A stretch of 46,886 bases of DNA from Isoetes engelmannii (GCA_011763485.2 JAANSK020000022.1:1-46886), one strand, 5' to 3'. Shown: positions 1 through 7,364, counted from the first letter of the stretch. Notes: a model not told the origin generated them from the letters alone. Made by a program: numbers and translations.

Positions 1-887
1 ATGCTCTCGTCCAGGCGATCGAGGTAGCGGTCGACTTCGGAAAACCGCTCGAACCGGCGAACATCCCGATCAAACAGTCGCGATCCCTCGGCGGCGTCGC
101 CCGGGGAGAGCGTCTTGATGTACCAGGCGACCAGCGTGGCACGGGAGGCCTCCGAATCGGCGAGATCCCCCACGATGTCGAGGATCGCGCGCCGGTTTCG
201 CAGCGGATGGTTCTTCGTCCGCAGCTCGCCGTAGTCGGCGATGTAGATGGTCTTGATGTAGTTGGTGAAGAAATCGCGCAGGTACAGCGACAGGTGGTCG
301 CTCTTCGACAGCTTGTCCATCACCTCGCTGACGCGCATCGTCATCGCGTTGAGGTAGCCGAACAGCTTCAGGGTGTCCCGCGCGGCCGCATTGAACGCGG
401 CGGCCTGGCTGGCCGGGTCCGCCTTCACCGCCACCAGGTTGTTGTGGATCGACTGGACCTGGCCGGCGACGACCGTCGGGCCTTCGTCGGCGAACTGGAT
501 CATCAGCGCGAGGAAGGCAGAGACCGTGTAGTGCATGCGCACGTAGGTCTTGGTGCCGCGGCGATCGATTTGCAGCCAGCCTGACTCGATGAGGCGATCG
601 ACCAGTTGGCTTGACCGAACCGAAACCGGGGACGCGGCGTCTCCGCCATCCATCATCCAGTCCAGGTTGTTCAGTAGGAAGTTTTCGGCGTCCTGGGTGA
701 CGTACTTCCGGAGAATGCCTTCGGCCGATCCACCGGCGGCGTCGGGGCCAAAGCGCCTGTCATACAGGTCGAGGATGAACTTCCAGTACCACTCCCGCCC
801 AGGGGAAGCGAGGGGCGAAAACAGGCCAGACGGCAGCCGCTTGAACAATCCGTGGCCGGAGGGGCCTCGAAAGTGCGCCCCATCCAT
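1..887 (-). CDS. jetA: Wadjet JetA-like protein, 3' end outside window
   Basis: The minus-strand frame is open from the ATG at 887 to the window edge, giving about 295 residues with no stop. Near residues 14-33 it reads LFKRLPSGLFSPLASPGREW, which resembles the start of type I Wadjet JetA (a MukF/kleisin-like subunit of the SMC-related JetABCD complex that cleaves plasmid DNA). The rest is helical with a winged-helix-like segment. jetB, jetC and jetD would be expected beyond position 1 but cannot be seen. An in-frame TGA directly precedes the ATG and the ribosome site is weak, so a TTG start about 13 codons downstream is possible. The family call is from remembered sequence features, not a search. 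Confidence 0.6.
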   Translation of the reverse strand, partial: MDGAHFRGPSGHGLFKRLPSGLFSPLASPGREWYWKFILDLYDRRFGPDAAGGSAEGILRKYVTQDAENFLLNNLDWMMDGGDAASPVSVRSSQLVDRLIESGWLQIDRRGTKTYVRMHYTVSAFLALMIQFADEGPTVVAGQVQSIHNNLVAVKADPASQAAAFNAAARDTLKLFGYLNAMTMRVSEVMDKLSKSDHLSLYLRDFFTNYIKTIYIADYGELRTKNHPLRNRRAILDIVGDLADSEASRATLVAWYIKTLSPGDAAEGSRLFDRDVRRFERFSEVDRYLDRLDES

Positions 888-1008
888 TCAGCAGGTCTCG
901 CTCAAAATTGTGCAGATATTGGCCATAAGCGCAATTCTAACAGGGAAATGCCCAAGAATCGAGGCCGATTCATCCTACCTGCATCGAGCGTGTCACATTG
1001 CAAAGTCC

Positions 1009-1037
1009 TAAAAAAACCTCTCCGAAGAGAGGTTTTT
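1009..1037. terminator. UUCG hairpin terminator, bidirectional
   Basis: Arms AAACCTCTC (1014-1022) and GAGAGGTTT (1027-1035) enclose a loop read as TTCG on the minus strand. There are A/T runs on both sides. It ends the 1041-1388 cassette. Confidence 0.85.
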
Positions 1038-1040
1038 GGT

Positions 1041-1388
1041 TCACGCAACAGCGCCCTTGATCCTTGCAAGCCGGACTTGCACACCCTGGATGAACTGGGT
1101 GTCCGGACCATCGGCCGCATTGCGAGCGAGCTGAAGGTACTCGTAGGCCAGATTTTCGAACCGATCCGACAATTCACTGAAGGAACTATCCGGGATCTCG
1201 CTCCAAAGGCTGACCGTTCCAGCTGCAGCTTTCACGCTTTCAGCAGCAAGCTGGTGACGCGGATCGGGACACCTGAACAGTGTGGCCACCTGAATCCGGA
1301 GCTCTCCCTCGACGATTGACAGCGATCGTCTTGCGTCGATGTAAGGATTGAAGAATCGGTTGAAGAATGCGGACAGTGCTGTGAGCAT
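1041..1388 (-). CDS. Hypothetical cassette protein, 115 aa
   Basis: Not recognised. The 115-residue, mostly helical protein has no signal peptide or clear membrane segment. Its reality rests on context: AGGAGG seven bases before the ATG at 1388, the shared GATACC/GTCAACAAA leader upstream and the UUCG terminator three bases after the stop. Confidence 0.75.
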   Translation of the reverse strand: MLTALSAFFNRFFNPYIDARRSLSIVEGELRIQVATLFRCPDPRHQLAAESVKAAAGTVSLWSEIPDSSFSELSDRFENLAYEYLQLARNAADGPDTQFIQGVQVRLARIKGAVA

Positions 1389-1427
1389 GATGACCTCCTG
1401 CGGTTTGTTGACTCACAGCAGGTATCC
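1389..1427 (-). promoter_or_regulatory. Cassette leader (short form) for the 1041 gene
   Basis: In transcript direction: GGATACC (1427-1421), an 8-nt spacer, GTCAACAAA (1412-1404), then CAGGAGG and ATG. There is no hairpin before the ribosome site. A possible -35 (TTGGCA) lies upstream at slightly long spacing. Confidence 0.75.
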
Positions 1428-1448
1428 CGTCCACCTCTTTCCGTATGC

Positions 1449-1478
1449 CAAAAAAAAGACCTCTCCAAAGAGAGGTCT
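1449..1478 (-). terminator. Cassette terminator, variant loop
   Basis: AGACCTCTC (1457-1465) and GAGAGGTCT (1470-1478) flank CAAA (TTTG on the transcript), so the usual UUCG loop has changed. The A run at 1450-1457 gives the U tract on the minus strand. It ends the 1489-2091 gene. Confidence 0.8.
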
Positions 1479-1488
1479 CTGTTACGAC

Positions 1489-2091
1489 TCAGGCCTCGAC
1501 AGGACCTGCCAGCGACAGCTGTTCATCTTCGACCTTCAGCGCGTCGAATGCGCAGCGATGGGCTTCACCCGGAAGCATGGTGGAGATGATCCGCCTTGCC
1601 AGTTCGATGCCTCGTTCCAGCTCCTCGAACTCACCATCGCTGGACAGATGCAGGACATCCGGCACCAGCATGTCGACCCCGGCCAGCATCGCAACAACCG
1701 CGATGTCGTACGGCTGCTGACGCGTCTTGCAGCATGCGAACGAGATGGTCTCCTGCCTGCCATCGTCTTGACCACTTCGCCGCATGCGTTCCTGGTGCGC
1801 CTTGTGAAAGGCCCGTTCGCGTTCGCTGGGTGAGCGATCGAGAACGAATCCTTCACAGTCCGGATTCCCGTTGAACCCGATCTCGTCATCGGTGACCAAC
1901 GGGACATTCGGAGGCAGGTTGCCGGCGGCGTCACGCGTGGCGTCCTCTTCGAAGTAGCTGCCCATCGGGCTGATCAGCTGAACACGATGCTGCTTGCAGA
2001 CCCCGAAAATCGCTTCCGCGAGGGTCTTCACCTTTTCCCACTCCGGCTTGGTGAATTCGCGCTTGTGGTACCAGTAATGCGTGTATCCCAT
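1489..2091 (-). CDS. MGYTHYWY-type hypothetical protein, 200 aa
   Basis: The ATG at 2091 is chosen because AAGGAGGTGGGTG lies just before it and the cassette leader lies upstream; the frame stays open further 5' but that part overlaps the promoter. The N terminus MGYTHYWYHK is a motif I associate with small phage and plasmid proteins of unknown function. A CCKTR segment sits in the middle and an acidic helical stretch near the end. Function unknown. Confidence 0.8.
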   Translation of the reverse strand: MGYTHYWYHKREFTKPEWEKVKTLAEAIFGVCKQHRVQLISPMGSYFEEDATRDAAGNLPPNVPLVTDDEIGFNGNPDCEGFVLDRSPSERERAFHKAHQERMRRSGQDDGRQETISFACCKTRQQPYDIAVVAMLAGVDMLVPDVLHLSSDGEFEELERGIELARRIISTMLPGEAHRCAFDALKVEDEQLSLAGPVEA

Positions 2092-2163
2092 CACCCACCT
2101 CCTTGCTCTCTCGAGCGGTTGTTGACGGGTCACGGTATCCCCGCGCTTCCGAAATCACGTCAA
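2092..2163 (-). promoter_or_regulatory. Cassette leader (hairpin form) with possible -35
   Basis: GGATACC (2140-2134), a 7-nt spacer, GTCAACAAC (2126-2118), hairpin GCTC-GAGA-GAGC, AAGGAGG, then ATG. TTGACG at 2163-2158 lies 17 nt before GGATAC, a sigma70-like -35 that most other cassettes lack. Confidence 0.75.
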
Positions 2164-2346
2164 GCCTTCCCGGCCTCGCTTAGTCACCTGAAGGCTGAGA
2201 TCAAGCAACTGCGGCATATAGCTCATCAATCGCCTCTGCATCTGGACGACGCCGCCGCCGCGGCGGCTCAGATTCGAGCGGAGCGAAAATGCGCCGGCAT
2301 GGAGATCGACCCATGCGAACAAATGATCGCAGTCCACGCATAACAC
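2155..2346 (-). CDS. Possible small protein downstream of fic, 63 aa
   Basis: A GTG-initiated frame starts 10 nt after the fic stop codon and contains one CVDC motif. The ribosome site is weak, and the end overlaps the -35 region of the next cassette. It could be a chance open frame. Confidence 0.25.
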   Translation of the reverse strand: MLCVDCDHLFAWVDLHAGAFSLRSNLSRRGGGVVQMQRRLMSYMPQLLDLSLQVTKRGREGLT

Positions 2347-2355
2347 GAAGGAATT

Positions 2356-3498
2356 TCAACGCGTGGCCGGTCTTCGCATCGAGGGTTGGATCAGCTCGTA
2401 GCCCGTGCTGCGGCCGCCAGCCTCCAATTTCCGAAGCACCCCCCGCGTCAACAGCTCGTTGATGTCTCGCAGCGCGGTATCCGGAGAGCACTTGGCGATG
2501 GCTGCCCACTTGCTGCTGGTGAGCTTGCCGTCGAAGCCATCAAGCAGCCGGTTCAGCAGCTTTACCTGACGTTCGTTCAGCGAGGTCGCCGCCCACTGCT
2601 GCCAGAAGCGCGCCTTGCAGAGCACCGCATCGACCGTGTGCTGCGCCTGGTCGATGGCGCCCTGGAGCGTGTCGAGGAACCATGCAAGCCACCCGGTGAC
2701 GTCCATCGAGCCCTTCTGGGTTCGCTCGAGGATGTCGTAGTAGGCCTTGCGCTCGCGTTGGATCTGCGCCGACAGGCTGTAGAAGCGTTGTGGGCTGCCG
2801 TCGGCACGCGCCAGCAGCAGATCGCCGACCGCCCGGGCGATGCGGCCATTGCCATCGTCAAAAGGATGCAGGGTGACGAACCAGAGATGTCCGAGGCCGG
2901 CCCTGAGCATCGCCGGCTCGTCCGGGCGACTGTTGAGCCAGTCGAGGAATCGGCTGACTTCCGATTCGATGTGATCCGCGGGTGGGGCCTCGAAATGCAC
3001 GCGCTGGCGGCCGGCGGGGCCCGACACCACCTGCATCGGCCCGCTGGCATCGTCGCGCCAGGCACCGACCTTGATTTTCGAGAGGCCGGAGTAGCCGGCG
3101 GGGAACAGCGCGGCATGCCAGCCGAACAGCCTCTCCCGGGACACCGGTGCCTGAAAGTTGGCAGTGGCATCGAGCACCATCTCGACGACGCCTTCGACGT
3201 GTCGATCGACCGGATACAGCGCACCGATGTCCAGGCCCAGGCGGCGCGCGATGCTCGAACGCACCGAACCGACGTTGAGTCGCTCACCCTCGATCTCGCT
3301 GGTCTTGACCACATCCTCGGTGAGGGTCGACAGACAGGCCTGGTCTCGCAGGGGTCTGCTCACGTCGGCCAGGCGGCCAAGCAAGAGACCCTGCGCGTGA
3401 CTGACCTTTGCGAGAGGACCGGCGAGTGCGGCCAGATCGAAGCGCCAGTTCGGCCAGCCACTGGCCTGCCAGATGTAGGGGTAATCGCCGCATGTCAT
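2356..3498 (-). CDS. Fic family protein (predicted AMPylator) with DUF4172-like N terminus
   Basis: The 380-residue protein has a full Fic core motif HPFDDGNGR at residues 211-219; the His is the catalytic base and DDGN the nucleotide-binding loop. Residues 66-71 (TSEIEG) match the class II inhibitory helix motif (S/T)xxxE(G/N), so activity is probably autoinhibited in cis. The N terminus (YIWQ...WPNW) resembles DUF4172, and the last ~70 residues look like a winged helix. Fic proteins usually transfer AMP to a hydroxyl side chain of a target protein; the target here is unknown. It is divergent from an XRE-type regulator at 3650, so a regulated stress or toxin-like role is plausible. Confidence 0.9.
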   Translation of the reverse strand: MTCGDYPYIWQASGWPNWRFDLAALAGPLAKVSHAQGLLLGRLADVSRPLRDQACLSTLTEDVVKTSEIEGERLNVGSVRSSIARRLGLDIGALYPVDRHVEGVVEMVLDATANFQAPVSRERLFGWHAALFPAGYSGLSKIKVGAWRDDASGPMQVVSGPAGRQRVHFEAPPADHIESEVSRFLDWLNSRPDEPAMLRAGLGHLWFVTLHPFDDGNGRIARAVGDLLLARADGSPQRFYSLSAQIQRERKAYYDILERTQKGSMDVTGWLAWFLDTLQGAIDQAQHTVDAVLCKARFWQQWAATSLNERQVKLLNRLLDGFDGKLTSSKWAAIAKCSPDTALRDINELLTRGVLRKLEAGGRSTGYELIQPSMRRPATR

Positions 3499-3614
3499 GC
3501 GGACAATGATGCCGTCTTTCGCCGCATGAAGATTGCGAACGACATCAAGGCGCGATGCTGCGAACCCGCAGGGAAGATGACGGCGCGTTTCCGCTTAATA
3601 GCTAGAATAATTTC

Positions 3615-3631
3615 CCTTAAAAACTTTAAGG
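3615..3631. promoter_or_regulatory. Palindromic operator candidate between fic and xre
   Basis: CCTTAAA (3615-3621) and TTTAAGG (3625-3631) form a perfect 7-bp inverted repeat around AAC, 19 nt before the XRE start and in an AT-rich stretch unusual for this window. It is a natural site for autoregulation by the adjacent HTH protein (inference). Confidence 0.5.
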
Positions 3632-3649
3632 CGCACTATTGAAGCTACT

Positions 3650-3967
3650 ATGGAAGCAGACAGATACCCTGCCAGCGTACTTTCCTTTGCTTCTCGATTC
3701 GGAGAAGTGATGAGGCTCGCTCGTACCGAGCGCGGCTGGACGCAGGCCGAAATGGCGGAGCGGCTGCGCGTTTCCGTTGCCACGATCAAGAAGGTCGAAT
3801 CCGGGGCCCCCGGCACCGCGTTCGGCACCATCATCGAAGCATGCCACCTGCTGGGCCTGTCCCCAGACCCCGCAGCGGGAAGCAACGAAGACGTGCGCCA
3901 GCAGGCTCTGAAGTACGCGCCAAAGCGGGTGCGACGCAAGCCTTCGCGTCCCGAGCTTGACGTTTGA
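3650..3967 (+). CDS. XRE/HipB-type helix-turn-helix regulator, 105 aa
   Basis: Residues ~18-70 form a Cro/CI-type HTH (RLARTERGWTQAEMAERL then VSVATIKKVESG), followed by a basic tail (KRVRRKPSR). It is short and single-domain, like antitoxin-type repressors, and is transcribed away from fic with an operator-like palindrome between. It probably represses itself and fic; whether it also neutralises Fic cannot be told. Confidence 0.85.
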   Translation: MEADRYPASVLSFASRFGEVMRLARTERGWTQAEMAERLRVSVATIKKVESGAPGTAFGTIIEACHLLGLSPDPAAGSNEDVRQQALKYAPKRVRRKPSRPELDV

Positions 3968-4008
3968 GCGGCAAAACACCCGGCAACAGTGTCCGGATCT
4001 GTTTCAAA

Positions 4009-4036
4009 GAAAAAGACCTCTCCGAGGAGAGGTCTT
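4009..4036 (-). terminator. Cassette terminator
   Basis: AAGACCTCTC (4013-4022) pairs with GAGAGGTCTT (4027-4036); the loop is CGAG on plus. The A run before it gives U residues after the 4042 gene. Confidence 0.85.
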
Positions 4037-4041
4037 GAGTG

Positions 4042-4770
4042 CTACTTGAGGCGGGCGCCGGCGTAGTCCAGCGATCGAAGCTGCTGGCCAGTGGCTGCCA
4101 GGCAGTCCTCTACGAACGTCTGCACCGCGGTAGGGTCATCACGAAGGGCGCGGCCAGCAGACCAGCTTTCGAACTCGCCGATGTCCTTGCGGATCACCAG
4201 CCATTCGTCGCCACCGTCGATCTGGTTCACGAACGCCAGGTCCCGATAGATGAAACCGGTGCCCAACGACCAGTTGCCATGCGAAAACACCTCTTCCAGC
4301 GCAGCGAACGACCGGACCTTCGCAAATGACTTGCGATTGAACGGCGGGTCCCAGGACCGGTTGACCCAGGGATTCAAGCTGCCGCAGGTCAACGCGACCT
4401 CGAGCAGCTCTTCATCGCAGGCTTCCAGATCCGACCTCGGCGACATCAGCATAGGATCGATCATTTCGTCAGCGAACGGATTCGGAGCTCTCTTGCCAAT
4501 CTTGGCCAGGTGCGCCAACCAGAACGTATTCAGGGCGCGGGCGATTTGGCTGCGGTTCTGGCAGACGATGCTGTGACCTTCGGACATGACGAACAGGAAC
4601 TCCCTGTCAGGCGTGACCGTGATCTCAGGTTGCGGCAACCCCTTCTCCCCAAGCCAGCGGCGAAGGTACTGCAAGGCCGAAGAGACCATGTAGCGGTTGA
4701 CGTCGACTACCTCATGTGCAGTCTTGAACGGAACTTCGTGCCACGGAACAGTCTTGAGAACAGCGCTCAT
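4042..4770 (-). CDS. Hypothetical cassette protein, 242 aa
   Basis: Not recognised. The start at 4770 (MSAVLKTVPW) follows CAGGAGGTGCAT and the standard leader; upstream in-frame codons fall inside the leader and are rejected. The protein is soluble, with Trp-rich mid segments and no obvious catalytic motif. It is monocistronic between a GATACC leader and a UUCG terminator. Confidence 0.8.
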   Translation of the reverse strand: MSAVLKTVPWHEVPFKTAHEVVDVNRYMVSSALQYLRRWLGEKGLPQPEITVTPDREFLFVMSEGHSIVCQNRSQIARALNTFWLAHLAKIGKRAPNPFADEMIDPMLMSPRSDLEACDEELLEVALTCGSLNPWVNRSWDPPFNRKSFAKVRSFAALEEVFSHGNWSLGTGFIYRDLAFVNQIDGGDEWLVIRKDIGEFESWSAGRALRDDPTAVQTFVEDCLAATGQQLRSLDYAGARLK

Positions 4771-4818
4771 ATGCACCTCCTGGGCCAATGCCCTGTTGTT
4801 GACCAAAGGACGGTATCC
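4771..4818 (-). promoter_or_regulatory. Cassette leader (hairpin form) for the 4042 gene
   Basis: GGATACC (4818-4812), an 8-nt spacer, GTCAACAAC (4803-4795), hairpin GGGC-ATTG-GCCC, AGGAGG. The stem is the swapped version of the GCCC/GGGC stem at 6832-6880. Confidence 0.8.
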
Positions 4819-4855
4819 CCCCAGACGGCAAGGCTTGCTCCAGCTGCGGCAGCAC

Positions 4856-4886
4856 AAAAAAAGACCTCTCCGAAGAGAGGTCTTGG
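4856..4886 (-). terminator. Cassette terminator (canonical UUCG)
   Basis: AAGACCTCTC (4861-4870), loop CGAA on plus, GAGAGGTCTT (4875-4884), with an A run at 4856-4862. Confidence 0.9.
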
Positions 4887-4891
4887 AACAC

Positions 4892-5191
4892 CTACAGCGC
4901 GTTCATGGACTGGCTGATTTCCTCGTTGAGCGCGAGGATGTAGGGCAGGCCATCATCAGGTCCGCAGCCATCGGAGCGCGTCTTGCGCACCTTGCGGATC
5001 GCGCGCTCGGTGGCGTTGAAGCGACCGCATACCGGGTACTTGTGCGACGTGTCCGTGATACGAAAGAACTTGTTGATCGCGGCGATGTTGGCGGTGCCGG
5101 CAAGATCCTGGGTCGCATCGTTGAGCAGATCCAGAACGTCCTTGCCCTCGCTTTCTGCCTGACGGATGAGCTTCTTGTAGCTGATGCGCAT
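4892..5191 (-). CDS. Hypothetical cassette protein, 99 aa
   Basis: Starts MRISYKKLIRQAE at 5191 behind AAGGAGGCAAC. It has a basic helical N terminus, then KYPVCGRFNATERAIRKVRKTR, a possible nucleic-acid-binding patch, and an acidic C terminus. No family recognised. The longer open frame upstream crosses another terminator and is not a gene. Confidence 0.8.
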   Translation of the reverse strand: MRISYKKLIRQAESEGKDVLDLLNDATQDLAGTANIAAINKFFRITDTSHKYPVCGRFNATERAIRKVRKTRSDGCGPDDGLPYILALNEEISQSMNAL

Positions 5192-5241
5192 GTTGCCTCC
5201 TTGAGCGGTGAGCTCGTGTGTTGACCGAAAAGGAGGTATCC
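5192..5241 (-). promoter_or_regulatory. Cassette leader (hairpin form) for the 4892 gene
   Basis: GGATACC (5241-5235), a spacer of 9, GTCAACACA, hairpin GAGC-TCACC-GCTC, AAGGAGG. Here the stem is GAGC/GCTC, the reverse of the GCTC/GAGC stems elsewhere. Confidence 0.75.
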
Positions 5242-5281
5242 CGGCCCCGCGGAAGAACACGCCAGAACCGGGGGCACAAAT

Positions 5282-5308
5282 GAAAAGACCTTTCCGAAGA
5301 AAGGTCTT
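5282..5308 (-). terminator. Cassette terminator with compensated stem
   Basis: AAGACCTTTC (5285-5294) pairs with GAAAGGTCTT (5299-5308). The C-to-T and G-to-A changes relative to the usual arms preserve pairing. Confidence 0.85.
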
Positions 5309-5325
5309 GAATGAAGCAGAAGCGT

Positions 5326-5448
5326 CTACCAAAGACGAGCGAAGGCAGACTTGCGGTGCTTGCAGACGATGCAGGAAGTCACGACGGCGAAGGACACCGT
5401 GAGAACGAGCATGGTGTCGATGATGGCGAGAAGAATCGATTGCGACAT
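5326..5448 (-). CDS. Small membrane protein, 40 aa
   Basis: MSQSILLAIIDTMLV and onwards: one transmembrane helix over residues ~5-28, then a short basic tail (CKHRKSAFARLW). ACGGAGG precedes the ATG, with a GATACC leader upstream and a UUCG terminator downstream. Confidence 0.75.
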   Translation of the reverse strand: MSQSILLAIIDTMLVLTVSFAVVTSCIVCKHRKSAFARLW

Positions 5449-5485
5449 GGCAGCCTCCGTGGGTTGTTGACGGAAGCTGGTATCT
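5449..5485 (-). promoter_or_regulatory. Cassette leader (short form) for the 40-aa gene
   Basis: AGATACC (5485-5479), a 7-nt spacer, GTCAACAAC (5471-5463), then CCACGGAGG. No mini-hairpin. Confidence 0.75.
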
Positions 5486-5534
5486 CCGAAATCGGAAGGG
5501 ACCGAGGGCCGTTCGGTCAGCGGCGCCCCAAATG

Positions 5535-5560
5535 AAAAAAGCTCTCCGAAGAGAGCTTTT
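5535..5560 (-). terminator. UUCG terminator without an obvious gene
   Basis: AAAAGCTCTC (5537-5546), loop CGAA, GAGAGCTTTT (5551-5560). It terminates minus-strand transcription coming from the gene-free stretch 5563-5763. Confidence 0.8.
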
Positions 5561-5562
5561 GA

Positions 5563-5763
5563 ATGAATCGTTCGCCAAAGCGAACTGAAGAATTTGCCAA
5601 GAATGATGGCGAATAAGCGCATCGAAAAATGGCAGCCCTACAGTGCCCAAGGCAGGGAATGGTTGCAAGGGCCCGACCGCTTGATTGGCAAAATGGCCCA
5701 TGAACTGGTCGGGATCAGATGCCCCAGATCGGCCGACGGGTCCGCTCGGCCCGAATTCTGCGC
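5563..5763 (-). other. Stretch between two terminators with no supportable gene
   Basis: This 200-nt segment has cassette terminators at both ends but no GATACC leader. No minus-strand frame with a start and ribosome site stops before the 5535 terminator. A frame starting MRLFAIILGKFFSSLW runs through the hairpin without a stop. It may be a decayed cassette or a non-coding RNA. Confidence 0.4.
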
Positions 5764-5789
5764 AAAAAAAGGGACTCCGAAGAGTCCCT
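5764..5789 (-). terminator. UUCG terminator, divergent arms
   Basis: AGGGACTC (5770-5777), CGAA, GAGTCCCT (5782-5789), with an A7 run before. The arm sequence differs from the common one but the loop is kept. It ends the 5807 gene. Confidence 0.85.
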
Positions 5790-5806
5790 CTGGTGTAGCG
5801 GGTGGG

Positions 5807-6067
5807 TCAGGCTTGAGCCAAGGCGTTCTCTTCGGCAGCTTCCATGATCAGCAGATCGACCGGGCTGGGTTCATCACGAGCGGCGACGATCATCTGGAAG
5901 GCCCAGGCATACGGCTTTTTCGAATCTGCGGCCGCCTTCACTTCATCCCAGGTCATCGGATTCGGGTTGTCACCCGAAAGACCCGCCATCCACGTGCAGT
6001 GCTGCAGGGTGTCGGACATGCGACGGTGAGATTCGTAGAAGTGTTGCAGCTGCGTCATTTGAGACAT
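5807..6067 (-). CDS. Hypothetical cassette protein, 86 aa
   Basis: Starts MSQMTQLQHFYESHRR at 6067 behind CGAGGAGGTGCT. Small acidic helical protein, not recognised. Monocistronic with standard leader and terminator. Confidence 0.8.
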   Translation of the reverse strand: MSQMTQLQHFYESHRRMSDTLQHCTWMAGLSGDNPNPMTWDEVKAAADSKKPYAWAFQMIVAARDEPSPVDLLIMEAAEENALAQA

Positions 6068-6115
6068 AGCACCTCCTCGCCCTTGGGGCTTCGTTGTTGA
6101 CGAAGGGCGGTATCT
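6068..6115 (-). promoter_or_regulatory. Cassette leader (hairpin form) for the 5807 gene
   Basis: AGATACC (6115-6109), GCCCTTC spacer, GTCAACAAC (6101-6093), hairpin GCCC-CAA-GGGC, GAGGAGG. Confidence 0.8.
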
Positions 6116-6215
6116 GGGACCCTTTGATGTCTCCGGCGGTAACGACCGCTGACGGCAGGATCTCGAAAAGGTCCAACTCTTCAGCTTTTGGCCGTTATCG
6201 ACACGGATTTGTGGC

Positions 6216-6241
6216 CCAAGGTCCAGGTTCTTAGACCTTGG
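6216..6241. repeat. Inverted repeat in the 6116-6250 intergenic region
   Basis: CCAAGGTC (6216-6223) and GACCTTGG (6234-6241) pair perfectly around a 10-nt loop. There is no T run, so it may be an operator or RNA structure rather than a terminator. Nothing else is visible in this gap. Confidence 0.4.
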
Positions 6242-6250
6242 CCCGGCACC

Positions 6251-6280
6251 AAAAAGAAGACCTCTCCGAAGAGAGGTCCG
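6251..6280 (-). terminator. Cassette terminator
   Basis: GACCTCTC (6259-6266), CGAA, GAGAGGTC (6271-6278), with an A-rich run just before. Confidence 0.85.
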
Positions 6281-6285
6281 GTACA

Positions 6286-6831
6286 TCACGCAGCCGCTTC
6301 GACGAGGCCAGAACGTCGGAAGTCGATGTCGCTGCGCTTCAATCGGTACAGCATGCCGTTGGCGTGACAGCGGAGAGGGGAGACCTGGGTGATCGTCGCC
6401 TCCATGCCGTTCCTGAGCTTCACCTGAAGGCCAGCGGACAGCTTCAGCCCAGAACCGCGGACCCGATGGTGCTCACGAACCGCCTGGTACCACGGGTAGG
6501 CGTAGCCATCACGCCGATCGATCGTCACCTCGGACAGCCAGGACAGCGGGGCACCCTTTTCCGCGGGGCCCATGTCATCGGTGACGCACTTGACGCACCA
6601 CTCGCCAGCGCTGGGGATCGACCGCAGCAGAAGTACCCCGATGAACCGCGTCACGATCGGGGCTTCATCGGCTTCCTCTCCTGGTGTGCGGCATTCCCCC
6701 ATGAACCACAGCCGGTTCCAGCCATCCCACTTCTTCTTGATGACCCGGAATCCTCGCTGGTCATTGCCCCAGTCGCGAAGCTCCTGGTTGACTGCGTACT
6801 CACGGTTGCCGCGATAGCACGTTGTTCCCAT
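6286..6831 (-). CDS. Hypothetical cassette protein, 181 aa
   Basis: Starts MGTTCYRGNREYAV at 6831 behind CAGGAGGTGTGTC. It mixes beta-rich segments (WFMGECRTPGE) with a WCVKC motif near the middle. No family recognised. Same leader/terminator architecture as its neighbours. Confidence 0.8.
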   Translation of the reverse strand: MGTTCYRGNREYAVNQELRDWGNDQRGFRVIKKKWDGWNRLWFMGECRTPGEEADEAPIVTRFIGVLLLRSIPSAGEWCVKCVTDDMGPAEKGAPLSWLSEVTIDRRDGYAYPWYQAVREHHRVRGSGLKLSAGLQVKLRNGMEATITQVSPLRCHANGMLYRLKRSDIDFRRSGLVEAAA

Positions 6832-6880
6832 GACACACCTCCTGCCCGAGCGGGCTGTTGTTGACCACCAACAGGTATCC
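6832..6880 (-). promoter_or_regulatory. Cassette leader (hairpin form) for the 6286 gene
   Basis: GGATACC (6880-6874), TGTTGGTG spacer, GTCAACAAC (6865-6857), hairpin GCCC-GCTC-GGGC, AGGAGG. Confidence 0.8.
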
Positions 6881-6956
6881 GTCCTGCGGCAAACCTGGGA
6901 CTGGGAGGTGTGCCGATGCGTGCCGGCGTCGGCCGCGCCGGGTATCCTTCTGGCGC

Positions 6957-7358
6957 ATGAAAGCGCCTCATGACCACATCGGTTGCTCCGCCTGGGACCC
7001 TTGCCTCGATGGGGAGCCGTCTACCTGCCCGAGGGAGGCGAATCGCCTGTTGATCGACCACGCCGATCGTCAGCGGTGGGGCCGCCTGATGACACGGGAG
7101 TCCGAGGGCGGGCTTCGTCACACCCTCGACGGGGAGGACATCCATTGCGGTTCGGCCCTGATCCTTCAGGCCGTCGAAGACCGCGAATTCCCGGACGATC
7201 CAGGCTCGACCTATCAGTTCCCGCTGGATCGGGGGCGCCGTGTTCGGTACGAAGCGTCCTTTTCCAAGAGCGCGATCGACGCGTTCCTGCACGCCACCCT
7301 GGATGGACATGAGTTTGTCGCCAGGGTCGAGCCCTGGATGGGCTTCCGCCGGCCGTAG
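6957..7358 (+). CDS. Hypothetical protein, 133 aa, possibly leaderless
   Basis: Reads MKAPHDHIGCSAWDPCLDGE, then a mixed alpha/beta protein ending WMGFRRP. Two Cys residues near the start are spaced like a metal or disulphide pair. No ribosome site precedes the ATG; GGTATCC lies nine bases upstream, in the opposite orientation to the usual box. The coding strand is chosen from sensible composition and the bidirectional terminator just after. Function unknown. Confidence 0.6.
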   Translation: MKAPHDHIGCSAWDPCLDGEPSTCPREANRLLIDHADRQRWGRLMTRESEGGLRHTLDGEDIHCGSALILQAVEDREFPDDPGSTYQFPLDRGRRVRYEASFSKSAIDAFLHATLDGHEFVARVEPWMGFRRP

Positions 7359-7364
7359 CGCGCC

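Noticed and set aside
2118-2140. GTTGTTGAC...GGTATCC read on the plus strand as TTGAC (-35) and TATCC (-10)
   Set aside because: The gap would be only about 8-9 nt, far from 17, and the element always precedes genes read in the other orientation.
2386-3642. Long plus-strand open frame opposite fic (418 codons)
   Set aside because: No ribosome site, low-complexity Arg/Gly composition; it is the complement of a gene with a full Fic motif.
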